DNA of 64,000 bases from Terribacillus aidingensis (GTDB lineage: Bacteria > Bacillota > Bacilli > Bacillales > Amphibacillaceae), in the NCBI RefSeq assembly GCF_900215625.1, contig NZ_OBEK01000001.1, positions 620,001 through 684,000 of the forward strand. Reading direction: 5' to 3'. The notes under the pieces were generated by a model. That model saw only the letters and a program-made list of their open reading frames with translations, did not search any database and was not told the origin of the DNA. Shown in pieces: positions 25,825 to 36,493 of the stretch (within the stretch, counting starts at the first letter, position 1; each line of letters starts with the position of its first letter). The position numbers were made by a program, and so were the translations under genes.

Positions 25825-25866
25825 TTGACTTTGACGCAAAGAATCAGTAATATTTTATGTGGGCTC
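25825..25866 (+). promoter_or_regulatory. pyrG promoter with GGGCTC initial transcribed sequence
   Basis: TTGACT (25825-25830), 17 bp, TAATAT (25848-25853), then 7 bp to GGGCTC at 25861. This is the arrangement of B. subtilis pyrG, where low CTP stalls polymerase at the +4 C and causes repeated addition of G's to the transcript 5' end. Confidence 0.8.
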
Positions 25867-25883
25867 TTTAATTGTCCAAAGAC

Positions 25884-25920
25884 GCGTTCCCTTACAAAGG
25901 GAGCGCTTTTTATTTTTTAT
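25884..25920 (+). terminator. pyrG leader attenuator
   Basis: GCGTTCCC pairs with GGGAGCGC (one G-T pair) around TTACAAA, followed by a T-rich run, 59 nt before the pyrG start. The CCC-containing 5' arm can pair with an extended poly-G 5' end to form the antiterminator known from B. subtilis pyrG. It can also end the rpoE transcript. Confidence 0.8.
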
Positions 25921-25969
25921 ATAACTTTTTTACGGACATGGGTATTCTATAAATAAATGCTAGAAATGA

Positions 25970-27589
<1,620 letters not shown>

Positions 27590-27621
27590 TAGAAGCGGAT
27601 ACAATATTTCACGGGAAAAGC

Positions 27622-27649
27622 AGGAATTTAGAGCTTTTTACTAGAAAAA
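27622..27649 (+). promoter_or_regulatory. Possible sigma-H promoter of spo0F
   Basis: AGGAATTT (27622-27629), a 14-bp spacer and GAAAAA (27644-27649) loosely fit the sigma-H pattern (RnAGGAwWW, about 13 bp, RnnGAAT). The match is imperfect; B. subtilis spo0F does use a sigma-H promoter. Confidence 0.3.
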
Positions 27650-27679
27650 AGTGTCATTGCGTCAAAGCAGTGAACATTA

Positions 27680-27686
27680 TGTCGAA
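27680..27686 (+). promoter_or_regulatory. Spo0A box-like heptamer before spo0F
   Basis: TGTCGAA is a perfect match to the Spo0A-box consensus, 40 bp before the spo0F start. It overlaps the 5' arm of the adjacent hairpin, so the match could also be chance. Confidence 0.35.
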
Positions 27687-27711
27687 GCAAGCGGCTGCTT
27701 GCTTCGTTTTC
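27683..27711 (+). terminator. Terminator-like hairpin between pyrG and spo0F
   Basis: CGAAGCAAGC pairs perfectly with GCTTGCTTCG around GGCT and is followed by TTTTCT. It ends only about 14 nt before the spo0F ATG, next to its RBS. It may terminate pyrG, or, if the spo0F promoter lies upstream, attenuate spo0F. Confidence 0.7.
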
Positions 27712-27725
27712 TAGGGGGATTACTG

Positions 27726-28103
27726 ATGGATAAACGCGTGCTAATAGTGGATGACCAGCCAGGCATACGGATTTTACTGGAGGAAGTCATACGGGATGAA
27801 GGATATGAGGCCGTTTCTGTCTGTACAGGAGCAAAAGCGCTTGATCAGATTAAAAAACAGGTTCCAGATCTTTTGCTTATTGACTATAAGCTTCCCGTAT
27901 TAGATGGACCAGCAGTATTAGATAGATTGCAGGAACAAGGTCTGGCAATTCCGACAATCATGATGAGCGGATTGGCAGAGGAGATAGAAACATTTCGTCA
28001 GAAGTATGACTTCTTAATTGATGTGCTTCCCAAGCCTTTTGATATCTTAAAAGTGCGGAATATGGTCAATCAAGCAGTAAATCAAGGTACAAATCAAGTA
28101 TAA
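27726..28103 (+). CDS. spo0F: Spo0F-type single-domain response regulator
   Basis: Spo0F relays phosphate from sporulation kinases to Spo0B. The 125-residue receiver domain has the acidic pair in LIVDDQPG (Asp9, Asp10), the phospho-acceptor in LLIDYKLPVLDG (Asp53) and Lys103 in LPKPFD. Its position between pyrG and fba is that of spo0F in Bacillus. It differs from B. subtilis Spo0F after beta-4, reading MMSGLAEE in place of MTAYGELD, so the conserved Thr is Ser and the Tyr is lost. The start is ATG 27726 after AGGGGGATT; the frame is open upstream without an RBS. Confidence 0.85.
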   Translation: MDKRVLIVDDQPGIRILLEEVIRDEGYEAVSVCTGAKALDQIKKQVPDLLLIDYKLPVLDGPAVLDRLQEQGLAIPTIMMSGLAEEIETFRQKYDFLIDVLPKPFDILKVRNMVNQAVNQGTNQV

Positions 28104-28116
28104 ACGACGAGAATTG

Positions 28117-28145
28117 TTGCACCATGACCGGTGACTTGGTATTCT
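28117..28145 (+). promoter_or_regulatory. Sigma-A promoter of fba
   Basis: TTGCAC (28117-28122), 17 bp, TATTCT (28140-28145), about 78 bp before the start codon. Confidence 0.55.
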
Positions 28146-28222
28146 AGTATGGAAGCGATTTAACACGACTAGATATACATAGTAGCTGACCGTCGTGCAA
28201 ACTTTGAAGGAGGAATTTTGTT

Positions 28223-29086
28223 ATGCCTTTAGTCTCAATGAAAGAAATGCTAGAAGTAGCGAAAAAAGATAACTATGCGGTAGGACAATTTAACATCAAC
28301 AACCTTGAGTTCACACAAGCAATTCTGCAAGCAGCACAGGAAGAAAACTCTCCTGTCATCCTTGGTGTATCCGAGGGTGCAGCTAAATATATTGGCGGCT
28401 TCAAAACAGTTGTCTTAATGGTAGAAGGTTTGTTAGAGGACTACAGCATAACTGTACCTGTTGCGATTCACCTTGACCACGGTTCCAGCTTTGATACTTG
28501 TGCGAAAGCAATTCATGCTGGTTTCACATCTGTAATGATTGATGGTTCTCATCATCCATTGGAAGAAAACATCGCACTTACGAAAAAAGTTGTTGAGCTG
28601 GCTCACTTGCATGGTGTATCTGTTGAAGCTGAGCTTGGCCGCATCGGCGGACAGGAAGATGATCTTGTAGTAAGTGATGCAGAAGCTGCATATGCAATTC
28701 CTTCCGAATGTAAACAGCTTGTTGAAGAAACTGGCGTTGATTGCTTTGCACCAGCACTAGGTTCTGTACACGGACCTTACAAAGGGGAACCAAACCTTGG
28801 TTTCGACCGTATGGAAGAAATCTTCAACACTACAGATCTTCCATTAGTATTGCACGGCGGTACTGGAATCCCAACAAAGGATATCCAAAAAGCTATTACC
28901 CTTGGTACTTCTAAAATAAACGTAAACACAGAGAACCAAATTGCCTCTGCTGCACGCGTTCGTGAAGTACTGGCAGAAAAACCTAACGAATATGATCCGC
29001 GTAAATACCTAGGACCAGCTCGTGAAGCGATTAAAGAAACAGTAATCGGCAAAATGCGTGAATTCGGTTCTTCAGGTAAAGCATAA
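28223..29086 (+). CDS. fbaA: Class II fructose-1,6-bisphosphate aldolase
   Basis: This zinc-dependent glycolytic aldolase interconverts fructose-1,6-bisphosphate with dihydroxyacetone phosphate and glyceraldehyde-3-phosphate. The 287-residue protein contains the conserved [18 protein letters not shown] (Asp and His of the active site), [29 protein letters not shown] and [17 protein letters not shown], with the zinc ligand His in LHGGTG. RBS AAGGAGGA lies about 9 nt before the ATG. Family members of exactly this type follow spo0F in Bacillaceae. Confidence 0.97.
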   Translation: MPLVSMKEMLEVAKKDNYAVGQFNINNLEFTQAILQAAQEENSPVILGVSEGAAKYIGGFKTVVLMVEGLLEDYSITVPVAIHLDHGSSFDTCAKAIHAGFTSVMIDGSHHPLEENIALTKKVVELAHLHGVSVEAELGRIGGQEDDLVVSDAEAAYAIPSECKQLVEETGVDCFAPALGSVHGPYKGEPNLGFDRMEEIFNTTDLPLVLHGGTGIPTKDIQKAITLGTSKINVNTENQIASAARVREVLAEKPNEYDPRKYLGPAREAIKETVIGKMREFGSSGKA

Positions 29087-29095
29087 GCAGCACTA

Positions 29096-29117
29096 ACTAA
29101 GACATATATGTCTTAGT
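29096..29117. repeat. Perfect 22-bp palindrome after fba
   Basis: ACTAAGACATATATGTCTTA followed by GT forms an uninterrupted 22-bp palindrome, 10 bp after the fba stop and just before its terminator. As RNA it would be a hairpin with almost no loop; as DNA it could be a site for a dimeric protein. Confidence 0.5.
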
Positions 29118-29123
29118 CCAAAG

Positions 29124-29181
29124 AAAATCCGAACTATGATGAAAATTCTTTTTACAGAATGAACATCGGTTCGGATTTTTC
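29124..29181 (+). terminator. Terminator of fba
   Basis: AAAATCCGAAC pairs with GTTCGGATTTTT, with an inner ATTCT/AGAAT pairing. Very similar in its 5' arm to the pta terminator (both read AATCC-R-AAC-K-ATGATGAA). Confidence 0.88.
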
Positions 29182-29361
29182 TGTTGTGTTAGAAAATAAT
29201 GATGCATATTCCTTACGCATAAGTGCTTTAACTGAATAACACGTGCTCTTTCCAGCATTTCAGCAGCCCGAAATAATTGATATTATAGGAAAGTTGTGCA
29301 ATCCTATGCCATATAAAGAAAATCTGCATAAACTATATCGGAGCGCTTAAGGAGAGGGAAA

Positions 29362-30003
29362 ATGAAATTCTTTTTGGATACTGCGAACTTGGAGGAAATC
29401 AAGCTTGCTAACGCGCTTGGTGTGTTGGAAGGAGTGACAACCAACCCTACGCTGGTGGCAAAAGAAGGTGCGTCATTTCATGATAGGCTCCGCGAAATAA
29501 CGGAAATAGTTCCTGGCTCTGTCAGTGCAGAAGTCATTTCAGAGCAAGCCAATGATATGGTAGAAGAAGGAAAAGAGCTCGCTAAAATAGCGCCGAACAT
29601 TACGGTGAAGATTCCGATGACACTTGAAGGCCTTAAGGCAGTTAAGTCCCTCTCTGAGTTGAACATTAAAACAAATATGACATTAATTTTTAATGCGAAT
29701 CAAGCATTACTTGCGGCGCGTGCAGGGGCTACATATGTATCGCCATTTATTGGGCGGCTGGATGACATCGGCCATAGCGGGATGGAGCTGATTGGTACAA
29801 TTGCAGCGATTTTTGATCAGCATACAATTGAGACAAAAATCATTGCTGCTTCCATCCGCCATCCGATGCATATCACCGAAGCTGCACAGCAAGGAGCGCA
29901 TATTGCTACAGTTCCTTTCGATATTTTGAGAAAATTGGTAGAGCATCCGCTGACTGATGCTGGAATCAAACGATTTCTTGCAGACTGGAACAGTCGTATA
30001 TAG
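29362..30003 (+). CDS. tal: Transaldolase (fructose-6-phosphate aldolase-like, small type)
   Basis: This 213-residue TIM-barrel protein belongs to the short transaldolase/FSA family, which uses a Schiff-base lysine to shuttle dihydroxyacetone units in the pentose phosphate pathway. It begins [14 protein letters not shown], has [14 protein letters not shown], the catalytic Lys in [16 protein letters not shown] and [26 protein letters not shown] is 7 nt before the ATG. Its place between fba and murAB matches B. subtilis ywjH (tal). The 275-bp gap before it holds the fba palindrome and terminator; no convincing promoter was found. Confidence 0.95.
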   Translation: MKFFLDTANLEEIKLANALGVLEGVTTNPTLVAKEGASFHDRLREITEIVPGSVSAEVISEQANDMVEEGKELAKIAPNITVKIPMTLEGLKAVKSLSELNIKTNMTLIFNANQALLAARAGATYVSPFIGRLDDIGHSGMELIGTIAAIFDQHTIETKIIAASIRHPMHITEAAQQGAHIATVPFDILRKLVEHPLTDAGIKRFLADWNSRI

Positions 30004-30065
30004 TATAATAATGGTAAAATAGCGAAAACTAACGTTGCTGTTATCCTAAATGTGAGGAGTTCCTT

Positions 30066-31355
30066 ATGCAGAAAATATTAGTAGAGGGCGGAAACCTTTT
30101 AAAAGGACGAGTGAAAATCAGCGGGGCGAAGAACAGTGCAGTAGCACTGCTGCCAGCTGCAATTCTAGCTGAATCTCCTGTAACGATAGAAGGGCTGCCC
30201 GATATATCAGACGTTGAGACATTGAGTCATTTGCTTGAAGAGATTGGCGGTGTAGTAACGAAGGAAGACGATCAAGGTCTAACAATCGATCCTGCCAATA
30301 TGACATCCATGCCTCTGCCGAACGGAAAAGTGAAGAAACTCCGGGCATCTTATTATTTTATGGGTGCAATGCTCGGACGATTCAAACAGGCAGTTATCGG
30401 TTTGCCAGGCGGCTGCTATTTAGGCCCTCGACCTATTGACCAGCATATCAAGGGCTTTGAAGCGTTAGGAGCACAAGTGACGAATGAGCAAGGTGCGATT
30501 TACTTGCGAGCGGATGAGCTCCGCGGTGCCCGGATTTATCTGGATGTTGTGAGTGTTGGTGCTACAATCAATATCATGCTTGCGGCAGTACGTGCCAAAG
30601 GCAAGACAGTAATCGAAAATGCAGCTAAAGAACCGGAAATTATTGATGTGGCTACATTGCTGACGAGCATGGGCGCGAAAATCAAAGGAGCAGGTACAGA
30701 TGTCATACGAATCGAGGGTGTTGATCAGCTGTACGGCTGTCAGCACACGATTATACCGGATCGAATTGAAGCTGGTACGTACACGATTTTAGCAGCATCC
30801 CAAGGCGAAGAAGTAGTGATTGATAACGTCATTCCACAGCATTTGGAATCGTTATTAGCCAAACTGCGTGAAATGGGCGTAGAAATCATCGAGGGAGAAG
30901 AGCAGCTCACGGTAAGGACGCGGGAGAAACTGAAAAGTGTGGATGTAAAAACACTTGTCTATCCTGGATTTCCGACTGATCTGCAGCAGCCTTTCACAGC
31001 ACTTTTGACAAAAGCACAAGGTACTGGCGTTGTAACGGACACGATTTACCAGGCTCGCTTCAAGCATATTGACGAGCTTCGCCGCATGAACGCGCAGGTC
31101 AAGGTGGAAGGTGGTGCTTCCATTGTCACTGGCGCTGTCCAGCTGGAGGGAGCAAAAGTAAAAGCAAGCGATCTCCGGGCGGGCGCAGCATTAATTATCG
31201 CAGCATTGATGGCAGACGGTATCACAGAAATCACTGGCGTAGAACATATCGACCGAGGCTACGAACGCATCACAGAAAAACTGCTTGCACTCGGAGCCAA
31301 CATCTGGCGAGAAGAGATGAGCGAACAAGAAGTCGAGCAATTCCAGAATTCTTGA
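30066..31355 (+). CDS. murAB: UDP-N-acetylglucosamine 1-carboxyvinyltransferase MurAB
   Basis: MurA enzymes add enolpyruvate from PEP to UDP-GlcNAc, the first committed step of peptidoglycan synthesis. The 429-residue product starts [20 protein letters not shown] and has the fosfomycin-target cysteine in [20 protein letters not shown] (near residue 117), followed by the paired inverse alpha/beta domains. It is the second MurA of the window; by position between tal and rho it is MurAB (MurZ), while the copy at 56132 is MurAA. RBS GTGAGGAGTT precedes the ATG. A terminator follows. Confidence 0.96.
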   Translation: MQKILVEGGNLLKGRVKISGAKNSAVALLPAAILAESPVTIEGLPDISDVETLSHLLEEIGGVVTKEDDQGLTIDPANMTSMPLPNGKVKKLRASYYFMGAMLGRFKQAVIGLPGGCYLGPRPIDQHIKGFEALGAQVTNEQGAIYLRADELRGARIYLDVVSVGATINIMLAAVRAKGKTVIENAAKEPEIIDVATLLTSMGAKIKGAGTDVIRIEGVDQLYGCQHTIIPDRIEAGTYTILAASQGEEVVIDNVIPQHLESLLAKLREMGVEIIEGEEQLTVRTREKLKSVDVKTLVYPGFPTDLQQPFTALLTKAQGTGVVTDTIYQARFKHIDELRRMNAQVKVEGGASIVTGAVQLEGAKVKASDLRAGAALIIAALMADGITEITGVEHIDRGYERITEKLLALGANIWREEMSEQEVEQFQNS

Positions 31356-31378
31356 TACGGAATAGGTGTTTGGGAGAG

Positions 31379-31434
31379 AGCTCCGAACTGCGGTGGAATT
31401 CTTAAAATCGAATTCCCGTAAGTTCGGAGTTTCT
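31379..31434 (+). terminator. Terminator of murAB
   Basis: GCTCCGAACT pairs with AGTTCGGAGT and an inner GGAATTC pairs with GAATTCC; the T-run is short (TTTCTC). Member of the look-alike family, weaker than the rest. Confidence 0.7.
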
Positions 31435-31739
31435 CGTCATCTGTTGTAGCAGCGTGTTCATATGGAATAAGCATCTATACCTGAAGCAGAGTCAGAACTT
31501 CATTTGAGTCTTTACCCTAAGCGCGCTTTGTTGCATAAGACACGGAGACTCTCCAAAGAAAGCGGCGTATATTTCCGAAGTGGCAATGCATAGCACTAAC
31601 GTAAAATCATTCTCCGTTACCTTTATCAGCCTCATACAGCAAAGAAAAATCCGCCTTTCCGCCAAAAATACTGTTGAATATTACAGACTGAAAATGTATG
31701 ATTAGTTATGCTAAAAAACGCAGCAATGATAAAGTGGTT

Positions 31740-31986
31740 TAAAAAAGCTGTATTGTGGTAAAAAATGATAGTTATAATCTTCTATTCTAGTTATACACTA
31801 CCATCCTTCCTTTTCTTCTAGAGACATGCATGGATGCCAGTAGCTTCCCTTGCACCTCTTCGGCCAAGACTGATGGCCAGCAGCTTAATTAGATTCCAAC
31901 AGTTTAGAGTAAGAATGTTAGGATATTACATCCAACAGCCAAACAGATAAGGACAAGTCCTTAAATACAATAGGTGTGGTGATTTT
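31740..31986 (+). promoter_or_regulatory. rho leader region with C/U-rich tract
   Basis: The 630-bp gap before rho carries the murAB terminator and then no gene I can support. Its last 250 bp look like a leader: a possible -10 TATAAT at about 31774-31779 with a poor -35, then a pyrimidine-rich, weakly structured tract (31795-31860) full of CC/TC steps, resembling a Rho-utilisation site. B. subtilis rho is known to be autoregulated through its leader; the same is inferred here. Confidence 0.4.
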
Positions 31987-33273
31987 GTGGCTGAACTATC
32001 GATTTCTCATCTAGAAACATTAACATTAAAAGATTTATACGCGATGGCTCGCGAATACCGCGTTTCCTATTATGCAAAGTTAACGAAACGTGAACTGATT
32101 TTTGCGATTTTGAAAGCGCAGGCAGAGAAGGATGGATTCCTTTTCATGGACGGTATTTTAGAAATCATTCCTTCCGAAGGCTTCGGATTCCTAAGACCGA
32201 TTAATTATGCGCCAAGTGCTGAAGATATTTATATTAGTGCCTCGCAAATCCGCCGTTTTGATTTACGTAACGGAGACAAGGTTTCCGGTAAAGTTCGTCC
32301 GCCGAAAGAAAACGAACGTTACTATGGCCTCCTCCATGTTGATGCAGTAAACAATGAAGATCCGGAAGTAGCGAAGGAACGTGTGCATTTTCCAGCATTG
32401 ACAGCACTATATCCGGATAAACATATGAAGCTGGAAACCGAAACACGTAAAGTTTCCACGCGGATTATTGATTTGATGACACCAGTAGGTTTTGGGCAGC
32501 GTGGTTTGATTGTTGCACCGCCAAAAGCAGGGAAAACGATGCTTTTGAAACAGATCGCCAACAGTATCACTACCAACCATCCAGATGCCAAGTTAATTAT
32601 CCTGCTCGTAGATGAGCGCCCGGAGGAAGTAACGGATATCGAACGATCCGTACACCCGGATGTTGATGTAGTTAGCTCCACTTTTGATGAAGTGCCGGAA
32701 AATCATATTAAAGTATCAGAGCTTGTACTCGAACGCGCGATGCGTCTAGTGGAGCATAAGAAAGACGTTATTGTACTTATGGACAGTATTACACGATTAG
32801 CACGTGCTTATAACTTAGTAATTCCACCAAGCGGACGTACACTGTCCGGCGGTATCGATCCTGCTGCATTCCACCGTCCGAAACGGTTCTTCGGAGCTGC
32901 TCGTAACATTGAAGAAGGCGGAAGCTTTACTATCTTGGCGACAGCACTTGTTGATACAGGCTCACGTATGGATGATGTTATCTATGAGGAATTTAAAGGA
33001 ACAGGAAATATGGAGCTGCATCTGGACCGTTCTCTGGCAGAGCGACGTATCTTCCCGGCAATTGACATGGTTCGCTCAGGTACGAGAAAAGAAGAGCTGC
33101 TCGTGCCAAAAGGGCAGCTGGATAAGATGTGGGCGATTCGCAAAACCATGCAGGATTCCCATGACTTTGCTGACCGCTTCCTGCGCCGTCTGAAGCAATC
33201 GAAAAATAACGAGGAATTTCTCGCAAATATGGAAGAAGATATGAAGCGAAAAGGCACGAACAAGCGCGCCTGA
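31987..33273 (+). CDS. rho: Transcription termination factor Rho
   Basis: Rho is the hexameric RNA helicase that ends transcription at untranslated, C-rich RNA. The 428-residue protein has the N-terminal helical domain, the RNA-binding cold-shock-like domain ([12 protein letters not shown] and [16 protein letters not shown]), and the RecA-type motor with Walker [14 protein letters not shown], Walker [16 protein letters not shown] and the R-loop segment [20 protein letters not shown]. The start is GTG 31987, with GGTGTGGTGA close upstream; family members begin at the same residue. No insertions. Confidence 0.98.
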   Translation: MAELSISHLETLTLKDLYAMAREYRVSYYAKLTKRELIFAILKAQAEKDGFLFMDGILEIIPSEGFGFLRPINYAPSAEDIYISASQIRRFDLRNGDKVSGKVRPPKENERYYGLLHVDAVNNEDPEVAKERVHFPALTALYPDKHMKLETETRKVSTRIIDLMTPVGFGQRGLIVAPPKAGKTMLLKQIANSITTNHPDAKLIILLVDERPEEVTDIERSVHPDVDVVSSTFDEVPENHIKVSELVLERAMRLVEHKKDVIVLMDSITRLARAYNLVIPPSGRTLSGGIDPAAFHRPKRFFGAARNIEEGGSFTILATALVDTGSRMDDVIYEEFKGTGNMELHLDRSLAERRIFPAIDMVRSGTRKEELLVPKGQLDKMWAIRKTMQDSHDFADRFLRRLKQSKNNEEFLANMEEDMKRKGTNKRA

Positions 33274-33289
33274 TTATAGTGATTTCCTC

Positions 33290-33318
33290 TTGCAATGGGA
33301 TTATCGTACTGTTATAAT
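33290..33318 (+). promoter_or_regulatory. Sigma-A promoter of rpmE2
   Basis: TTGCAA (33290-33295), 17 bp, TATAAT (33313-33318); about 90 bp before the start codon. Confidence 0.75.
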
Positions 33319-33407
33319 CACGTTATGTGAGCTTTCACGACAGTTATCGGTCTCTCACAATAAACTCTGTTTCCAAAGGATTCAGGGCAAAAAGGAGTGC
33401 TTAACGT

Positions 33408-33653
33408 ATGAAAGAACAAATCCATCCGAAATATAACAAAGTTGTATTTCTAGATACTAGTTCTGACTACAAATTCTTGACAGGTTCTACTCAGTCTTCC
33501 GACGAAACAATTGAATGGGAAGATGGCAACACTTACCCATTGATTCGTGTAGAAATCAGCTCAGCTTCTCACCCGTTCTATACTGGTAAACAAAAAGCTG
33601 ACAAAGCTGGCGGCCGCGTAGATCGCTTCAAGAAGAAATACAACTTGGGCTAA
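33408..33653 (+). CDS. rpmE2: Ribosomal protein L31, type B
   Basis: The 81-residue product is L31 of the type B (zinc-independent) class: it starts [20 protein letters not shown], has [19 protein letters not shown] and ends [16 protein letters not shown]. It contains no cysteine, so it lacks the CxxC zinc ribbon of type A. B. subtilis carries zinc-binding rpmE at this position after rho. RBS AAAGGAGTG lies about 9 nt before the ATG. It has its own promoter and terminator. Whether a type A copy exists elsewhere cannot be told here. Confidence 0.95.
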   Translation: MKEQIHPKYNKVVFLDTSSDYKFLTGSTQSSDETIEWEDGNTYPLIRVEISSASHPFYTGKQKADKAGGRVDRFKKKYNLG

Positions 33654-33670
33654 TAGCTTAAGATATGACG

Positions 33671-33701
33671 AAAACAGGCAAACACCCTTTGCCTGTTTTT
33701 T
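33671..33701 (+). terminator. Terminator of rpmE2
   Basis: AAAACAGGCAAA pairs with TTTGCCTGTTTT around CACCC, followed by T's. Confidence 0.92.
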
Positions 33702-33782
33702 CTGCTTTATAACCAATTTAAATAGCCTTATATGTACACTGACCATCCAGATTTACATAAATGGTTTGATATAGTTTAGATC

Positions 33783-33813
33783 AAGATAGTGTGCAGCTGC
33801 ACTATCTTTTTTA
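33783..33813 (+). terminator. Terminator-like hairpin in front of tdk
   Basis: AAGATAGTG pairs with CACTATCTT around TGCAGCTG and is followed by TTTTTATTT. It ends about 10 nt before the tdk Shine-Dalgarno. The rpmE2 terminator already lies 85 bp upstream, so this one looks like an attenuator of tdk or the end of a small RNA. Confidence 0.75.
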
Positions 33814-33832
33814 TTTGACAAGGAGAAATGAC

Positions 33833-34405
33833 ATGGCACAACTATTTTTCAAGTATGGCGCGATGAACAGTGGGAAATCGATTGAAATATTAAAAGTAGC
33901 CAATAATTACGAAGAGCAGAATAAGTCCGTACTTATTTTCACTTCGGGTATCGATACAAGAGATGAAGTCGGCTATGTTTCCAGCCGAATCGGATTGCGC
34001 CGCAAAGCAATTCCGATATTTGAAGGGACAAATATCCTGCAGTACGTCAAAGACCAGGAGCCCACGCCGCATTGTGTATTGATTGATGAAGTACAATTCC
34101 TGAATAAAGAGCATGTGCTTCAGCTTGCAGAAATTGTAGATACATTTGATATCCCTGTCATGGGTTTTGGGCTTAAAAATGATTTTCAGAATGAATTGTT
34201 CGAGGGCAGCCGCTATATGCTGATTTATGCGGATAAGATTGAAGAAATGAAGACAATTTGCTGGTTCTGTGCACGTAAAGCAACAATGAATCTGCGGGTG
34301 GATGGTAGTGGTAAACCCGTGTACACAGGCGATCAGATTCAGATCGGCGGCAACGATTCATATTATCCAGTCTGCCGCAGATGCCACAGCAATCCGCCGC
34401 TATGA
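33833..34405 (+). CDS. tdk: Thymidine kinase
   Basis: This type II thymidine kinase (190 residues) salvages thymidine to dTMP. It has the P-loop [13 protein letters not shown], the Walker B-like [13 protein letters not shown] with the catalytic Glu, the zinc-binding [11 protein letters not shown] and C-terminal CRRCHSNPP, and the thymidine lid [16 protein letters not shown]. Its N-terminus and [16 protein letters not shown] segment resemble the Lactobacillales form more than the B. subtilis form (which has CGSMFSGKSEELIRR at the P-loop). The start is ATG 33833 after AAGGAGAAA; the frame is open 14 codons upstream through the hairpin but lacks an RBS. Confidence 0.95.
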   Translation: MAQLFFKYGAMNSGKSIEILKVANNYEEQNKSVLIFTSGIDTRDEVGYVSSRIGLRRKAIPIFEGTNILQYVKDQEPTPHCVLIDEVQFLNKEHVLQLAEIVDTFDIPVMGFGLKNDFQNELFEGSRYMLIYADKIEEMKTICWFCARKATMNLRVDGSGKPVYTGDQIQIGGNDSYYPVCRRCHSNPPL

Positions 34406-34477
34406 CAATGCTAGTCTCTCGGCGATTGCTAGGCTCCGGGTGAGAAGCTATAATAAAGCAAAGAAAGAGGTGTCGAT

Positions 34478-35548
34478 ATGCTAGACCGTTTACAGGCATT
34501 AGTAGACCGTTACGATAAACTGAACGAATTGCTAAGCGATCCTGATGTGATCAGTGATACAAATAAATTGCGTGAGTTTTCGAAAGAGCAAGCAAGCTTG
34601 ACGGATGTTGTACAAGCTTATCGCGAGTACAAAGATATTAGTGAGCAAGTTGAGGATGCGAAAACAATGCTTGCCGAAGAGAAAGATCCAGACATTTTGG
34701 AAATGGCCAAAGCTGAAATTTCCGAGCTATCTCCTCGTCTTCCGGAATTAGAAGAGCAAATGCGGATTTTAATGCTGCCGAAGGATCCGAATGATGATAA
34801 AAACGTTATCATGGAAATTCGCGGAGCAGCAGGCGGGGATGAAGCAGCGCTGTTCGCAGGCGATCTTTATCGTATGTACAGCCGATACGCAGAAGCGCAA
34901 GGCTGGAAGACAGAGATGATGGAAGCAACATCTACTGGGGTAGGCGGCTATAAAGAGATCATCTTCATGATCAACGGTGCAAATGCTTACTCCAACTTAA
35001 AATATGAAAACGGTGCCCATCGCGTACAGCGTGTACCAGAAACAGAATCTGGCGGCCGAATTCATACGTCGACAGCAACGGTGGTTGTTATGCCAGAAGC
35101 AGAAGAAGTGGAAGTAGATATCCACGATAAAGATATCCGCGTTGATACGTTCACTTCCAGCGGACCTGGAGGACAGAGTGTTAACACGACAATGTCTGCG
35201 GTTCGATTAACACATATGCCTACTGGTATCGTTGTGTCTATGCAGGATGAGAAATCTCAGATCAAGAACAAAGAAAAAGCGATGAAAATCTTGCGCGCCC
35301 GTATTTATGATAAGTTTCAGCAGGAAGCACAAGCTGAATACGATGATGCGAGAAAATCCGCTGTCGGTTCTGGTGACCGTTCTGAACGTATCCGAACGTA
35401 CAACTTCCCGCAAAACCGTGTAACAGATCACCGAATCGGTCTTACAATCCAAAAGCTGGACCAGATTCTAGAAGGAAAGCTCCATGAAGTGATTGATGCT
35501 TTGATAATGGAAGAGCAGGCGAAGAAGCTTGAGCAAATTGGAGAATAA
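34478..35548 (+). CDS. prfA: Peptide chain release factor 1
   Basis: RF1 reads UAA and UAG and triggers peptide release. The 356-residue protein has the N-terminal helical domain, the tripeptide anticodon region and the GGQ motif in [21 protein letters not shown] (methylated on Gln by PrmC, encoded next), followed by the basic [20 protein letters not shown] segment. RBS AGAGGTG lies 6 nt before the ATG. Its end overlaps the start of prmC by 20 nt, so the two are coupled. Confidence 0.98.
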   Translation: MLDRLQALVDRYDKLNELLSDPDVISDTNKLREFSKEQASLTDVVQAYREYKDISEQVEDAKTMLAEEKDPDILEMAKAEISELSPRLPELEEQMRILMLPKDPNDDKNVIMEIRGAAGGDEAALFAGDLYRMYSRYAEAQGWKTEMMEATSTGVGGYKEIIFMINGANAYSNLKYENGAHRVQRVPETESGGRIHTSTATVVVMPEAEEVEVDIHDKDIRVDTFTSSGPGGQSVNTTMSAVRLTHMPTGIVVSMQDEKSQIKNKEKAMKILRARIYDKFQQEAQAEYDDARKSAVGSGDRSERIRTYNFPQNRVTDHRIGLTIQKLDQILEGKLHEVIDALIMEEQAKKLEQIGE

Positions 35549-36416
35549 CAACCAAACACCTACTATCATGGAGGCGTTAAAGGAAGCGGCTGCCTTCTTG
35601 CAAACCCATCAGCGTGAAGAGCGAGTAGCAGAGCTGTTACTGCTGTATCACTTAGGTATCAAAAAAACGGAGCTTCTGATGAAATTGCGGGAAACAGTGG
35701 ATCCAGTTCTTTATGCTGCTTTTCAAAAGGATTTGGAAGAGCATGTGAACACAGGAATTCCGCTGCAGCATCTTACCGGAGAAGAAGAATTCCTTGGCCG
35801 GCGTTATTATGTGAATCGTGATGTGCTGATTCCAAGACCCGAAACAGAGGAACTCGTTCTGGGCATGGAAAAAATGATACAAGAGCGACTTGCCGGGAAG
35901 CAGCTGGCAATCGCTGATATCGGCACAGGCAGCGGTATTATTGCAACTTCTTTAAAGTTAGCCTTTCCTGCTGCTCATGTTATCGCAACCGATATATCTG
36001 AACGTGCTTTACTCGTTGCTAAGAGCAATAGCAAGACACTCGGTGCCTCCATCACTTTGAAGCAGGGAACATACTTGGTACCCATTCACCAGCTAGATCA
36101 AAAGGTAAATGTACTCGTTTCCAACCCTCCTTACATTGATGAAGCGGATAAAGCACAGATGGCAGATACAGTGAAGGATTTTGACCCTACAATTGCCTTA
36201 TTTGCTGATGATAATGGGCTGGCTGCTTATAAGGAGATCATTCATGGTTTGCCGGATGTGCTTAATCTTCCAGCTGTTGTCGGCTTTGAAATTGGCTGGC
36301 AGCAAGGAGAAGCAGTCCAAACGCTATTGCAGGACAAATTCCCGGCTGCAGAAGTGGAAGTACGAAAAGATATTAATGGCAAAGACCGGATGGTGTTTGC
36401 TTGGATAGAGCAATAA
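35529..36416 (+). CDS. prmC: Release factor glutamine methyltransferase
   Basis: PrmC (HemK) methylates the GGQ glutamine of RF1 and RF2 using S-adenosylmethionine. The 295-residue frame shows the helical N-terminal domain ([16 protein letters not shown]), the SAM-binding [19 protein letters not shown] and the catalytic NPPY in [17 protein letters not shown]. The start is uncertain: TTG 35529 or TTG 35538 inside prfA, or ATG 35568; none has a strong Shine-Dalgarno, and homologues begin close to the ATG 35568 residue. Coupling to prfA translation is likely. A terminator follows directly. Confidence 0.93.
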   Translation: MSKLENNNQTPTIMEALKEAAAFLQTHQREERVAELLLLYHLGIKKTELLMKLRETVDPVLYAAFQKDLEEHVNTGIPLQHLTGEEEFLGRRYYVNRDVLIPRPETEELVLGMEKMIQERLAGKQLAIADIGTGSGIIATSLKLAFPAAHVIATDISERALLVAKSNSKTLGASITLKQGTYLVPIHQLDQKVNVLVSNPPYIDEADKAQMADTVKDFDPTIALFADDNGLAAYKEIIHGLPDVLNLPAVVGFEIGWQQGEAVQTLLQDKFPAAEVEVRKDINGKDRMVFAWIEQ

Positions 36417-36450
36417 AAAGGAATTGTGCAAAAGCACAGTTCCTTTTTTT
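36416..36450 (+). terminator. Terminator of prfA-prmC
   Basis: AAAAGGAATTGTGC pairs with GCACAGTTCCTTTT around AAAA, followed by T's. Confidence 0.92.
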
Positions 36451-36493
36451 ATGCCGAAAAACTAGATTCATAGGTTTAAAACTATCTAGCTTG

